Shown: in pieces, positions 38,012-46,228 of the stretch
How the letters are laid out: the number at the start of each line of letters is the position of its first letter
Numbering within the stretch: position 1 is the first letter of the stretch
DNA from: Nocardioides litoris
Lineage (GTDB): Bacteria > Actinomycetota > Actinomycetes > Propionibacteriales > Nocardioidaceae
Assembly: GCF_006346315.1 (NCBI RefSeq)
Contig: NZ_VDMR01000003.1
Span: 248,001-312,000, forward strand
DNA length: 64,000 nt
Reading direction: 5' to 3'
Program-made: the position numbers and the translations under genes
The notes under the pieces: generated by a model
Database searches by the model: none
Seen by the model: only the letters and a program-made list of their open reading frames with translations
Told to the model about the DNA's origin: nothing

Positions 38012-38518
38012 CTAGCCCGGGCCGCCCGGCGCCGCGTCGTACGACGCCCGCTCGGCCTCGTCGGGCGGCTGCCACCACCGCTCCCACCCGGCGAGCGCGG
38101 CGGCGGTGACGGTCACCGCCCCCGGCTCGGCGTTGCGCAGCGCGACCCGCCGCTGGCGCTCGGCCAGCGGCACGTCGAGCGCGTGCAGCTCGACGGCCAG
38201 GCCGGCGGCGCGGGCCCGGTCGCGGGCGCGCCGGCGGTCGGGGCGGGTCCAGAACCCGAAGTCCGCGACGACGGTGAGGCCGCGGCTCCCGAGCTCGACC
38301 GCGTGGTCCCACAGCCGGCGCTCGACGGCCCGGCGCAGGCGGGGGTCGAGCGGGTCGAGGTCGAGGGCGAGCAGCCAGTCGTCGGGGCTGAGCAGCACCG
38401 CGCCACGCTCGGCCACGAGCAGCCGGGCCAGCGTCGTCTTGCCGGCGCCGGGCATCCCGCACACCAGCAGCACGCGCCCGGCTCCGCCCACGGGCCCACG
38501 GTAGGGGACCTCCGCCAC
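38012..38518 (-). CDS. P-loop kinase-like ATPase, 168 aa
   Basis: Walker A GMPGAGKTTLA at about 21-31 on a strand LLVC, followed by LLSPDDWLLALDLDPLD and VVADFGFWTRPDRRRARDRAR. This pattern is typical of the zeta-toxin/chloramphenicol-phosphotransferase group of small kinases. The substrate is unknown. The GTG at 38518 is only 17 bases from the divergent oxidoreductase gene, so the promoters must overlap. No antitoxin-like partner is next to it, so I would not call it a toxin. Confidence 0.85.
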   Translation of the reverse strand: MAEVPYRGPVGGAGRVLLVCGMPGAGKTTLARLLVAERGAVLLSPDDWLLALDLDPLDPRLRRAVERRLWDHAVELGSRGLTVVADFGFWTRPDRRRARDRARAAGLAVELHALDVPLAERQRRVALRNAEPGAVTVTAAALAGWERWWQPPDEAERASYDAAPGGPG

Positions 38519-38535
38519 GGCCTAGTCTCGCCCGC

Positions 38536-39876
38536 ATGGCACAGGTGGTCGTGGTCGGCGGCGGGTTCGGCGGGCTGGCGTCGGCGGCACGGCTGGCCAA
38601 GCTCGGCCACGAGGTCACGCTGCTCGAGGCGTCGGGCCGGGTGGGCGGCGCGCTCGGCACTGTCGAGGCCGACGGGTTCACCTGGGAGGCCGGGCCCACG
38701 ATGCTGCACGTGCCTGCCGTGGTGCGCGACCTGTTCCGCAAGAGCGGACGGCCCCTGGAGGCCGAGCTCGGCGTGCCGACCGGGGAGGAGCTGGTCCCGC
38801 TGGAGGTGGTGCGCGAGCACCGGTTCGCCGACCGCACCTCGATCGCCCTGCCGGCGGGGTCCCGCAGCGCCCAGGTCGAGGCGTTCGACGGCCTGGCGCC
38901 GGGGCTCGGAGCGGCCTGGGACGCCCACGTGTCGTCGTACGCGGAGGTGTGGGACGTGCTGCGCCGCCACTACTTCGAGGAGCCGTGGGCCCGCGAGGCG
39001 CTCCCCCGGGAGGTGTCCCGGCTGCTCGACAGCCGCGAGCACCTGCTGAAGCGGCTCAAGAAGGCGTTCCGCGACGACCGGCCGGCGACGGTGGCGGCGC
39101 ACCCGTTCGTCGCCGACGGTCACGACCTGCGCAACGTGCCCGCCTGGGCGGGGGTCCTCACGCACCTCGAGCAGCTCTTCGGCGCCTGGACGCTCGCCGG
39201 CGGCATGCACCGGCTCGCCGACCTGCTGGCCGGACGGCTCGCAACCCGCGGCGTCGAGGTGGTGCTCGGCACCCCGGCGCTCGACCTGGTGGTGCGCGGC
39301 GGCCGGGTCGCGGCCGTGACCACCGCGAGCGGCGAGGTGGCGGCCGACGTCGTCGTGTGCGCCGTCGACCCGCGCCGCCTGCCGACCCTCGCCCCGCACG
39401 TCGAGCTGACGATGCCCGCGATGCCCCCGGTCATCACGCACCTCGGCCTCGAGGGCGACCCCGGCCTGCCCCACGAGACGGTGCTGCACGGCGACCCTAT
39501 GGTCGTCGTCCGGCCGGGCGGGCAGGCACCCGAGGGCCACACCGCCTGGACCGTGCACGGCCGCGGCAAGCTCTCCGAGGACATGCTCAAGGTGCTCGCC
39601 CGGGCCGAGGTCGACGTCCGCGACCGGGTGGTCACCCGGGTCGACCGCAGCCCCCGCGAGACGGTGCAGGCGTGGGGCGGGTCGCCGTACGGCGTGCTGT
39701 GGCAGGGCCGCGGCACGGTCCGGCGCCGCCTGGGGCCGACCACCCCCGTCCCCGGCGTGTACGCCGCCGGCGCGCACGCCACGCCCGGCGCGGGTCTGGC
39801 CTACGTCGGGCTGGGCGCGGCCCTGGTCGCCACCGCGGTCGGCCCGGCCGACCGCGCGACCGGCGGGACGGGCTAG
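38536..39876 (+). CDS. FAD-dependent phytoene-desaturase-like oxidoreductase, 446 aa
   Basis: The Rossmann dinucleotide-binding motif VVVVGGGFGGLASAARLAKLGHEVTLLEA opens the protein, followed by RVGGALGTVEADGFTWEAGPTML, the family's second FAD contact. The C-terminus TPVPGVYAAGAHATPGAGLAYVGLGAALVA is the third. It belongs to the CrtI/retinol-saturase-like group, but no other carotenoid gene is nearby except the polyprenyl synthase 1.6 kb downstream. TAGTCT at 38523-38528 seven bases before ATG indicates a leaderless transcript. Confidence 0.88.
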   Translation: MAQVVVVGGGFGGLASAARLAKLGHEVTLLEASGRVGGALGTVEADGFTWEAGPTMLHVPAVVRDLFRKSGRPLEAELGVPTGEELVPLEVVREHRFADRTSIALPAGSRSAQVEAFDGLAPGLGAAWDAHVSSYAEVWDVLRRHYFEEPWAREALPREVSRLLDSREHLLKRLKKAFRDDRPATVAAHPFVADGHDLRNVPAWAGVLTHLEQLFGAWTLAGGMHRLADLLAGRLATRGVEVVLGTPALDLVVRGGRVAAVTTASGEVAADVVVCAVDPRRLPTLAPHVELTMPAMPPVITHLGLEGDPGLPHETVLHGDPMVVVRPGGQAPEGHTAWTVHGRGKLSEDMLKVLARAEVDVRDRVVTRVDRSPRETVQAWGGSPYGVLWQGRGTVRRRLGPTTPVPGVYAAGAHATPGAGLAYVGLGAALVATAVGPADRATGGTG

Positions 39877-40490
39877 CCGAGCTCCCAGGTCACGGTCACC
39901 GCCGCCGCGACCTGGCTGGTGCCCCCCTCGAGGTCGACGGCCTTGGCCGACAGCGCCAGGACCTCACCGCCCCCACCCCTGCTCGGGCCGACGCCGCCCC
40001 CCTCGACCACGGAGACGACACCGCCGAGCGTGGCGCCTGCGAGGCCGGCGAGGTGCTCGGCCCGGGCCCGTGCGTCGTCGAAGGCCGCCCCGCGGGCGCT
40101 CGTGTGGTCCTCGACGGTCGGCGAGGCGGCGAGCTCGACACCCTCGACGTCGACGTCGTCCCCGACCTCGTCGACCACGGCCTGCAGCACGGCGCTCGCG
40201 GTCGCGAGGTCGGCGCAGGCCACCGAGAGGGCGTGCTCGGCGGCGAAGCCGGCCGGGGCGCCCTCGTCGTCGTGCCGCCGCCAGGTGCTCACCCGCTCGG
40301 TCGCCACGTCGTGGGCGGGGACGTGCCGGCGGGCGACCTCCACGACCGAGGCGCGCGACGTCTCGGACCGGGTGAGCGCCTCCGCGAGCGTCGCGGCCGC
40401 GCCGCGGGCGGTCAGCCGGAGGATCGCGCGGTCGCGCGGCACCGCGACGGAGCCGCGGCCGGTGGTGGTGACGGTGCGGGTGGCGAGCAT
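39873..40490 (-). CDS. SIMPL domain (DUF541) protein, 205 aa
   Basis: VTTTGRGSVAVPRDRAILRLTARGAAATLAEALTRSE is the SIMPL signature, and the middle (AFDDARARAEHLAGLAGATLGGVVSVVEGG) and C-terminal VAAAVTVTWEL also match. Most family members are exported, but here there is no signal peptide, so it is probably cytoplasmic. TACGGT at 40502-40497 ends six bases before the ATG, so the mRNA is probably leaderless. Its 3' end overlaps the convergent oxidoreductase gene by four bases. Function unknown. Confidence 0.88.
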   Translation of the reverse strand: MLATRTVTTTGRGSVAVPRDRAILRLTARGAAATLAEALTRSETSRASVVEVARRHVPAHDVATERVSTWRRHDDEGAPAGFAAEHALSVACADLATASAVLQAVVDEVGDDVDVEGVELAASPTVEDHTSARGAAFDDARARAEHLAGLAGATLGGVVSVVEGGGVGPSRGGGGEVLALSAKAVDLEGGTSQVAAAVTVTWELG

Positions 40491-40530
40491 GCCCCGACCG
40501 TACGTGGCGGGGTGGGTCCGGGCCGGACGG

Positions 40531-41418
40531 TCAGGCCGTGATGCTCAGCCGCTCGAAGATCTCGAGCGTGGCCCGCGACCGGTTGAGCGTGTAGAAGTGC
40601 AGGCCGGGCGCACCGCCGGAGAGCAGCTCGTCGCACAGCTCGGCGGAGACCGCGATGCCCTCGGCGCGGACGGCGGCGGGGTCGTCGTGGCGGGAGATGC
40701 GCTCGACGAGGTCGTCGGGCACCGAGGTGCCGATGAGCTCACCCTGCCGCTGCAGGGCCCCGACGTTGAGGATCGGCATGATGCCCGGGAGGATCGGCAT
40801 GTCGACGCCCCGGTCGCGCACCCGGGCGACGAGGTCGAAGTAGTCCTCGGCCCGGAAGAACATCTGCGTCACCGCGAACTCCGCGCCGGCCTGGGCCTTG
40901 GCGACGAGCACGTCGGCGTCGGCGTCGCGGGAGGCGGCGTTGGGGTGGCCCTCGGGGAAGGCGGCCACGCCGATGCGGAAGTCGCCCCGCTCGCGCGCCA
41001 GCTCGACCAGGTCGAGGGCGTAGGTGAGCCCGCCGTCGGTCGGCGTCCACTCCGCGCGCGGGCCGTCCGGCGGGTCGCCGCGCAGCGCCATCAGGTGGTG
41101 GACGCCGGCCTCGACGTAGGTGTCGAGGATCCGCTCCAGCTCGGCGCGGGTGTGGCCGACGCAGGTCAGGTGGGCCACCGGCGTCATCGCGGTCTCGCGG
41201 GCGATGCGCCCGGTGATCTCCACGGTGGTGTCGCGGGTGGCCCCGCCGGCGCCGTACGTCACCGAGACGAACGTCGGGCGGTAGGGCTCGAGGTCCTGGA
41301 TGGCCTTCCACAGCGTGGCCGTGCCGGCCTCGTCCTTGGGCGGGAAGAACTCGAACGAGATCGACCGACCACCCTCGCCGAGCACCTCGGCCATGCTGCG
41401 CCCGCGCCCCGTGGTCAT
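40531..41418 (-). CDS. metF: 5,10-methylenetetrahydrofolate reductase, 295 aa
   Basis: Reduces methylene-THF to methyl-THF for methionine synthesis. SISFEFFPPKDEAG at the N-terminus holds the active-site Glu; FVSVTYGAGG, HLTCVGHTR, MALRGDPPDGP and TQMFFRAEDYFDLVARVRDRG are conserved FAD-barrel motifs. TACGCT at 41430-41425 ends six bases before ATG 41418, so the mRNA is probably leaderless. It is divergent from the polyprenyl synthase, with only 30 bases between the two start codons. Confidence 0.95.
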   Translation of the reverse strand: MTTGRGRSMAEVLGEGGRSISFEFFPPKDEAGTATLWKAIQDLEPYRPTFVSVTYGAGGATRDTTVEITGRIARETAMTPVAHLTCVGHTRAELERILDTYVEAGVHHLMALRGDPPDGPRAEWTPTDGGLTYALDLVELARERGDFRIGVAAFPEGHPNAASRDADADVLVAKAQAGAEFAVTQMFFRAEDYFDLVARVRDRGVDMPILPGIMPILNVGALQRQGELIGTSVPDDLVERISRHDDPAAVRAEGIAVSAELCDELLSGGAPGLHFYTLNRSRATLEIFERLSITA

Positions 41419-41448
41419 GCCGGAAGCGTAGAGCTCTAGCCTTCCCGC
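41419..41448. promoter_or_regulatory. 30-bp divergent leaderless promoter pair, metF and polyprenyl synthase
   Basis: The space between the two start codons holds two -10 elements: TACGCT on the minus strand (41430-41425) and TAGCCT on the plus strand (41437-41442), each six bases from its start codon. Each promoter's -35 region falls inside or at the edge of the opposite gene, so the two polymerases should compete for one site. Confidence 0.75.
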
Positions 41449-42546
41449 ATGGTCATCGGCGCCGGGTCCTGGACGCAGTCGGACGAGGGCGCCCGCTTCC
41501 GCGCCGACCTCGACGCAGCGCTGGCGGCCTTCCTCGACGAGCAGGCGGCGGTGCTCGCCCCGCTCGGCGACGACGCGGCCCGGCTCGTCGCCGAGTCGCG
41601 CACGTCGGTGACCGGCGGCAAGAAGTTCCGGGCGGCGTTCTGCTGGTGGGGCTACCGGGCGCTGCGGCCCGCTCCCGACGAGGCCGAGCGGGCCGCGCTC
41701 CTGCGGGCCTGCGGATCGCTGGAGCTGCTGCACGCCAGCGCGCTGGCCCACGACGACCTCATGGACGCCTCCGACACCCGCCGGGGCCGGCCCGCGGCCC
41801 ACCGGGCGCTCGAGGGCGAGCACCGGGCGGCGCGGTGGCGCGGCGACCCCGAGCAGTACGGCGCCGCGGGGGCCATCCTGCTCGGCGACCTGCTGCTGGC
41901 GTGGTCCGACGAGCTGCTGCGGCGCTGCGGGCTCGGCTGGGAGTCGGTCGGTCCGGCGCTGCGGGTGCTCGACCTGTGCCGCACCGAGGTGATCGCGGGC
42001 CAGTTCCTCGACGTCTCGGTGCAGGCGCGCGGCGCGGCCGACGTCGACACCGCGATGACGGTGCTGCGCTACAAGTCGGCCAAGTACTCCATCGAGCGGC
42101 CGCTGCACGTCGGCGCCGCCCTGGCCGGCGCCGACGAGGCCGGGCTGGCGAGGCTGAGCGGGTTCGGGCTGCCGCTGGGCGAGGCCTTCCAGCTGCGCGA
42201 CGACCTGCTCGGGGTCTACGGCGACCCCGCCACCACCGGCAAGCCCGCCGGTGACGACCTGGTCGAGGGCAAGCGGACCGTCCTGGTCGCGCTGGCCCTC
42301 GACGCCCTGGCCGGCAGACCCGGCGCCGACCTGCTCGACCGCTCCCTCGGCACCGCGCTCGACCCGGCCCGGGTCGACGAGCTGCGCGAGGTGATCGACG
42401 GCAGCGGCGCCCGCGACCGCGTCGAGACCCGCATCAGCGAGCTCGCCGACCAGGCCCTGGCCGCCCTCGACGGGGCGGGCCTCGACCCGGGGGCCACCGA
42501 GGTGCTGCGCGGCCTGGCCCTCGACGTCACCCAGCGCGCGACCTGA
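41449..42546 (+). CDS. polyprenyl diphosphate synthase, 365 aa
   Basis: Trans-isoprenyl chain-elongating synthase. The first aspartate-rich motif DDLMD is at 102-106 and the second DDLLG at 251-255 (the DDxxG form frequent in actinobacterial GGPP-type enzymes), with GKKFR near 57-61 for IPP binding and VEGKRTVLVALAL after the second motif. It resembles mycobacterial IdsA2. Chain length cannot be fixed by eye. The metF-idsA divergence matches Rv2172c-Rv2173 order. Confidence 0.93.
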   Translation: MVIGAGSWTQSDEGARFRADLDAALAAFLDEQAAVLAPLGDDAARLVAESRTSVTGGKKFRAAFCWWGYRALRPAPDEAERAALLRACGSLELLHASALAHDDLMDASDTRRGRPAAHRALEGEHRAARWRGDPEQYGAAGAILLGDLLLAWSDELLRRCGLGWESVGPALRVLDLCRTEVIAGQFLDVSVQARGAADVDTAMTVLRYKSAKYSIERPLHVGAALAGADEAGLARLSGFGLPLGEAFQLRDDLLGVYGDPATTGKPAGDDLVEGKRTVLVALALDALAGRPGADLLDRSLGTALDPARVDELREVIDGSGARDRVETRISELADQALAALDGAGLDPGATEVLRGLALDVTQRAT

Positions 42547-42565
42547 CCTCGGCTCCCCCGACAGG

Positions 42566-42961
42566 TCAGTCGAGCACGGGCAGCGCCGTCGGCGGGCCCT
42601 CGCCGCGCAGCAGCACGCTCAGCCGCTCACCGAGCAGGTCGACGGCCAGGGTGAAGACCCGCGGCTCGGCCCGGGCCAGCGGCGCCCAGGAGTCCCACAG
42701 CAGCACCGTCTCGGCCGGCACGTCGCGCAGGCACTCGGCCAGCGCATCGAGGTTGCGGCCGTACCACTCCGGGAAGCCCAGCGCCTCGGCCAGCGCGCCG
42801 TGCAGCTCGGGCACCGACTCGACCCGGACCCCGTCGAGGTGGGCGAAGGGCCGCCCCGCGCCCTCCACGGCGCGGCGCACCTCCTCGGCGTCGTACGTCG
42901 CGCGCCAGGTCCAGGCCCCCGGCGCGACCCGTCCGGCCAGCAGTCCGGCGAGCCCGCTCAC
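42566..42961 (-). CDS. barstar-like ribonuclease inhibitor, 131 aa
   Basis: Cytoplasmic immunity protein for the neighbouring barnase-like enzyme. The barstar fold is recognisable in FPEWYGRNLDALAECLRDVPAETVLLWDSWA, matching the family's FPxYYGxNLDALWDCL motif, with the acidic helix that plugs the RNase active site. There is an N-terminal extension of about 20 residues. Its start overlaps the barnase gene's stop by four bases, so the pair is coupled, RNase first. Confidence 0.88.
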   Translation of the reverse strand: MSGLAGLLAGRVAPGAWTWRATYDAEEVRRAVEGAGRPFAHLDGVRVESVPELHGALAEALGFPEWYGRNLDALAECLRDVPAETVLLWDSWAPLARAEPRVFTLAVDLLGERLSVLLRGEGPPTALPVLD

Positions 42962-43455
42962 CGCTCGATCCGGTCGAAGGAGGCGTAGTGGTCGGCGGTC
43001 CAGTAGAGCTCGCCCGCGTCGCCCGCGACGATGCGCCGCGCCCCGCGGTCGCGCGAGCCCGGCGTCGGCACGGTGTACTCGGCGTAGTAGCCGCGCTGCC
43101 GGTCGGGCAGCAGGCCCTCGAAGTTGTTGAACGTCGAGCCGTCCTCGTCCTCGGGGAACGGGCCTCCGGCGTCGATGAGGTCGACGGTCTCACCCGCCTC
43201 CGGCGGCAGGTCGGCCAGGGCGACGAGCGGCAGGCCGCTGTCGGGGTCGGTGCCGCGCGCGGACGGCGTGGCCTCCGGCGGCCCGTCCTGGGCCGTGACG
43301 TAGTCACCGGGGCCCGCGCTCGTGGAGGTGCCCGGGTCGCCGCCGTTGACCCACCAGATGGCGACGGCCACCGCCACGACGACCAGCATCGCGACCGCGC
43401 TCGAGGTGCGCGGGCGCGAGCCGTCCTTGGGCGGCGGGACCCGGTGGATGACCAC
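42958..43455 (-). CDS. membrane-anchored or secreted barnase-like ribonuclease, 165 aa
   Basis: Guanyl-specific N1/T1-superfamily ribonuclease. The catalytic domain is at about 105-165: FNNFEGLLP, then E126 (GYYAEYTVP), R141 (GARRIVAG) and H156 (TADHYASF), spaced like barnase E73, R87, H102. A hydrophobic helix (about 19-36) after a basic start, with no clear cleavage site, suggests either an uncleaved anchor or a signal peptide. A disordered, acidic Pro/Gly/Thr-rich linker joins the two. The barstar partner protects the cytoplasm. Confidence 0.88.
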   Translation of the reverse strand: MVIHRVPPPKDGSRPRTSSAVAMLVVVAVAVAIWWVNGGDPGTSTSAGPGDYVTAQDGPPEATPSARGTDPDSGLPLVALADLPPEAGETVDLIDAGGPFPEDEDGSTFNNFEGLLPDRQRGYYAEYTVPTPGSRDRGARRIVAGDAGELYWTADHYASFDRIER

Positions 43456-43465
43456 GGCGGCGGCC

Positions 43466-43852
43466 CTAGAAGCCCAGCGCCTGCGCGCGCCGCTTGACCT
43501 CGGTGCCGCGGTTCTCGCGCAGCGCGTCGACGGCCCGACCCGGGAAGTCCTGGTCGAGGAACAGCCAGGCGATGCACTCGCGGTCGTCGTACCCGTTGTC
43601 GTGCAGCACGGTCAGCAGGCCGGGCAGCCCCTTGACCGGCAGGCCGTCCTGGACGAGCTCGGCGGGCACCTTCGGGCCCTGCCCGGGGACCGGGACGGCG
43701 GCGGCGAGCTGGTGGTCGCGGACCATCGTGCGCACCTTGGCGGGGGTCACCCCGAGCAGCGCGGCGGCCTCGTCCTGGTCGAGCCAGGAGGGCACCAGCG
43801 CGGCGAGGTCGACCTCGGCCAGGGACGTCGCGGAGCTGGGGTCGGTGCTCAT
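43466..43852 (-). CDS. Rv2175c-family DNA-binding protein, 128 aa
   Basis: Helix-turn-helix protein. WLDQDEAAALLGVTPAKVRTMVRDHQLAAAVPVPGQGPKVPAELV is the winged HTH, followed by VKGLPGLLTVLHDNGYDDRECIAWLFLDQDFPGRAVDALRENRGTEVKRRAQALGF, the conserved C-terminal helical domain. In mycobacteria the homologue is a substrate of PknL, the neighbouring kinase, and a Thr/Ser-containing N-terminus (MSTDPSSATS) here is a candidate site. ATG 43852; divergent from the kinase across 126 bases. Confidence 0.92.
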   Translation of the reverse strand: MSTDPSSATSLAEVDLAALVPSWLDQDEAAALLGVTPAKVRTMVRDHQLAAAVPVPGQGPKVPAELVQDGLPVKGLPGLLTVLHDNGYDDRECIAWLFLDQDFPGRAVDALRENRGTEVKRRAQALGF

Positions 43853-43978
43853 CGGGCCATCATCCCAGGTGCCGGTGACGGCGCCACGCCGGGCGCGCAG
43901 GGCCGGCCGGGGCGCCGGCGCCCGTACGATGGAGCGGCTCCGGCCTCCTTCCCCGGCCGGGCGGCAGGAGGGTCGACG

Positions 43979-45937
43979 GTGCAGGCACACGCGAGCGAGG
44001 CGCTGCTCGGACGCCTGCTCGACCGCCGCTACCGCATCGGTCCCCTCGTCGCCCGCGGCGGCATGGCCAGCGTCCACGAGGCCGTCGACGAGCGGCTCGA
44101 CCGACGCGTGGCCGTCAAGATCATGCACGCCTCGCTGACGGGCGCCGCGGGCGACCACGACTTCGCCGAGCGGTTCGTGCGCGAGGCGCGCGCCGCCGCC
44201 CGGCTGTCCCACCCGCACGTCGTGGCCGTCCACGACCAGGGCGAGGACGACGGCACGGTCTTCCTGGTGATGGAGCTGGTGCGCGGCCACACGCTGCGCG
44301 AGGCCATCGACCGCGAGGCGCCCATGCGGCCCGCCCGTGCCCTGGCCCTGCTCGAGCCGGTCGTCTCCGCCCTGGCCGCGGCCCACCGCGCGGGCCTGGT
44401 GCACCGCGACGTCAAGCCCGAGAACGTCCTCATCGCCGACGACGGCACCGTCAAGGTCGCCGACTTCGGGCTGGCCCGCGCCGTCACCGCCGACACCCGC
44501 CACACCGCCACCCAGGGCGTGCTCATCGGCACCGTGTCCTACCTCGCGCCCGAGCTCGTCGTCGACGGCCGCTCCGACGCCCGCGCCGACGTGTACGCCG
44601 TGGGCGTGCTGCTCCACGAGATGCTCACCGGGGTCAAGCCGCACCAGGGCGAGTCGCCCATCGCGGTGGCCTACAAGCACGTCCACCACGACGTGCCGCC
44701 GCCCTCGCGCCTGGCCCCCGGCCTCCCGCCGTACGTCGACGCGCTGGTCGCCCGGGCCGCGGCCCGCGACCGGACCCGGCGGCCCGCCGACGCCGGCGTG
44801 CTGCTCCGCCAGCTGCACCAGGTCGCGCAGGCGCTGGCCGAGGGCGTGGCCGACGACCCCGAGCTGACCCTCGACCTGCTCCCCCACGGCGCCACCCCGA
44901 CCGGCGAGCTGCCCGACCTCGAGGCGGCGTGGGACGCCCCGCCCGCGACCGAGCGGATCACCGTGCTGCCGGCCGGGGTGCCCCCGCCGCCGGTGGAGCC
45001 GCCGCGACCTGCCGACGGGCCGCCCGGACCCGTCCACGCCCCGGTCGTCCCGCCACGACGACGGCGCCGCGGCCGGCTGCTCCTCGTGCTGGCCCTGGTG
45101 CTGGCGCTCGGCGTGGGTGGTGGCGCGTTCTGGTGGGGATGGGCCCGCTACTCCCCCGCCCCGACGGTCGTGGGCGACGACCGCGACGCCGCGGTGGCGG
45201 CCCTCGAGGCCGCCGACCTCGAGGTCGCCTTCGCCGACCCCGTCTACGACGGCGACGCGCCCGCGGGCGAGGTCGTCGAGGCCAGCCCCCGTGGCGGCGC
45301 CCGGGTGCAGGCCGGCGACACCGTCACCCTGACCCTGTCCCTGGGCGAGCTGCTGGTGCCGACGACCCGCGGGCTCGAGGAGGACGCCGCGCAGGACCTC
45401 CTCCTCGAGCGGCAGCTGCAGGTCGGCGAGCGGGTGGAGGTCTACAGCGACCGCTACCCCGCCGGCACCGTCGTCGGCAGCACCCCCCGACCCGACGTCG
45501 AGGTCGACCCCGGCACCGTCGTGGTCCTCAAGGTCTCCCAGGGACGCAAGCCGATCGAGGTGGGGTCGTGGGTCGCGCGCTCCTACGAGGAGGCCCAGCA
45601 GACGCTGGAGGACCGCGGGCTGCGGGTCGTCGCCGACCGGGTGTTCGACGACCAGGTGCCCGAGGGCCAGGTGATCTCGCAGGTGCCGGCCGGCGGCACG
45701 CGGTACGAGGGCGACACGGTCCGCTTCACCGTCAGCCGCGGCCCCCAGCTCGTCGAGGTGCCGAAGGTCTACCTCTTCGGCGTCGAGGCGGCCGAGGACG
45801 CGATGCGCGAGGCCGGGTTCGAGACCCGCCGCGAGGACTCCCCCGGCGGCTTCGGCCTGGGCTACGTCGTCCGCACCGACCCGGAGTGGGGCCAGAGCGC
45901 CCCCCGGGGCAGCACCATCACGCTCTTCGTCGTCTGA
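43979..45937 (+). CDS. pknL: PknL/PknB-type Ser/Thr kinase with PASTA repeats, 652 aa
   Basis: Kinase domain at about 16-280: K47 (VAVKIM), HRD at 142-144, DFG at 162-164, followed by an intact activation segment. A Pro-rich juxtamembrane segment (about 330-360), a transmembrane helix (367-387) preceded by RRRRRGR, and four extracellular PASTA repeats to the C-terminus. GTG 43979 follows AGGAGGG; a TACGAT -10 is at 43925-43930. PASTA domains bind wall fragments or lipid II. Next to the Rv2175c homologue, as in mycobacteria. Confidence 0.95.
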   Translation: MQAHASEALLGRLLDRRYRIGPLVARGGMASVHEAVDERLDRRVAVKIMHASLTGAAGDHDFAERFVREARAAARLSHPHVVAVHDQGEDDGTVFLVMELVRGHTLREAIDREAPMRPARALALLEPVVSALAAAHRAGLVHRDVKPENVLIADDGTVKVADFGLARAVTADTRHTATQGVLIGTVSYLAPELVVDGRSDARADVYAVGVLLHEMLTGVKPHQGESPIAVAYKHVHHDVPPPSRLAPGLPPYVDALVARAAARDRTRRPADAGVLLRQLHQVAQALAEGVADDPELTLDLLPHGATPTGELPDLEAAWDAPPATERITVLPAGVPPPPVEPPRPADGPPGPVHAPVVPPRRRRRGRLLLVLALVLALGVGGGAFWWGWARYSPAPTVVGDDRDAAVAALEAADLEVAFADPVYDGDAPAGEVVEASPRGGARVQAGDTVTLTLSLGELLVPTTRGLEEDAAQDLLLERQLQVGERVEVYSDRYPAGTVVGSTPRPDVEVDPGTVVVLKVSQGRKPIEVGSWVARSYEEAQQTLEDRGLRVVADRVFDDQVPEGQVISQVPAGGTRYEGDTVRFTVSRGPQLVEVPKVYLFGVEAAEDAMREAGFETRREDSPGGFGLGYVVRTDPEWGQSAPRGSTITLFVV

Positions 45938-46091
45938 CGTCGGCGGACGACCGCTGGACCACGACCCTCGCCACCTCGGCCCTGCTGGCCAGGGCGGCTG
46001 CTCGCGGGCGGCCCGCTGGTGCTGACCGCGGTGGTCGCCGTCGAGGCTGCACCCCGACGCCGGGCCCGGTCCACGGACTGGAGCGGTGCGG

Positions 46092-46117
46092 GCCGACCGG
46101 GCCGGTCGGCGTACAGT
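46092..46117 (+). promoter_or_regulatory. palindrome and -10 for the aroF leader transcript
   Basis: A perfect 9+1+9 palindrome (46092-46100, 46102-46110) ends two bases before TACAGT (46112-46117), which is six bases before the leader peptide's GTG. The palindrome covers the spacer and the -35 region, the right place for a repressor; no -35 hexamer is visible. Confidence 0.65.
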
Positions 46118-46123
46118 GCTCCC

Positions 46124-46183
46124 GTGGCCCGCACCTATCTCTTTGGACGCCCAGCCGGAGCACCAGCGCCGGCGAGCTCCTAG
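46124..46183 (+). CDS. putative 19-codon aroF leader peptide with Tyr and Phe codons
   Basis: GTG 46124 to TAG 46181-46183 encodes MARTYLFGRPAGAPAPASS. The -10 TACAGT ends six bases before the GTG, so the mRNA would be leaderless, the same geometry as several real genes in this window. Codon 5 is TAT and codon 7 is TTT, both very rare in this GC-rich DNA, and they are separated by one codon. A hairpin that looks like a terminator follows 17 bases after the stop, then the DAHP synthase gene. The layout fits ribosome-mediated attenuation sensing charged tRNA-Tyr/Phe, both end products of the pathway. Inference, but specific. Confidence 0.68.
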   Translation: MARTYLFGRPAGAPAPASS

Positions 46184-46200
46184 GAGCGCGCCCGCCCGTC

Positions 46201-46228
46201 AACGCCCCGGCCGATGGCCCGGGGCGTT
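46201..46228 (+). terminator. intrinsic terminator in the aroF leader
   Basis: AACGCCCCGG (46201-46210) pairs perfectly with 46219-46228, with an eight-base loop that can add two pairs. The stem runs into TTT-G-T. It is 57 bases before the DAHP synthase start, so it would stop transcription ahead of the gene unless prevented. Confidence 0.72.

Noticed and set aside
38012..38518. Zeta-type toxin
   Set aside because: The P-loop kinase lacks an antitoxin gene beside it, and the match is only to the general small-kinase pattern.
42566..43455. Barnase/barstar as a classic intracellular toxin-antitoxin system
   Set aside because: The RNase has an export or anchor helix, so the inhibitor is better seen as immunity to an exported enzyme.
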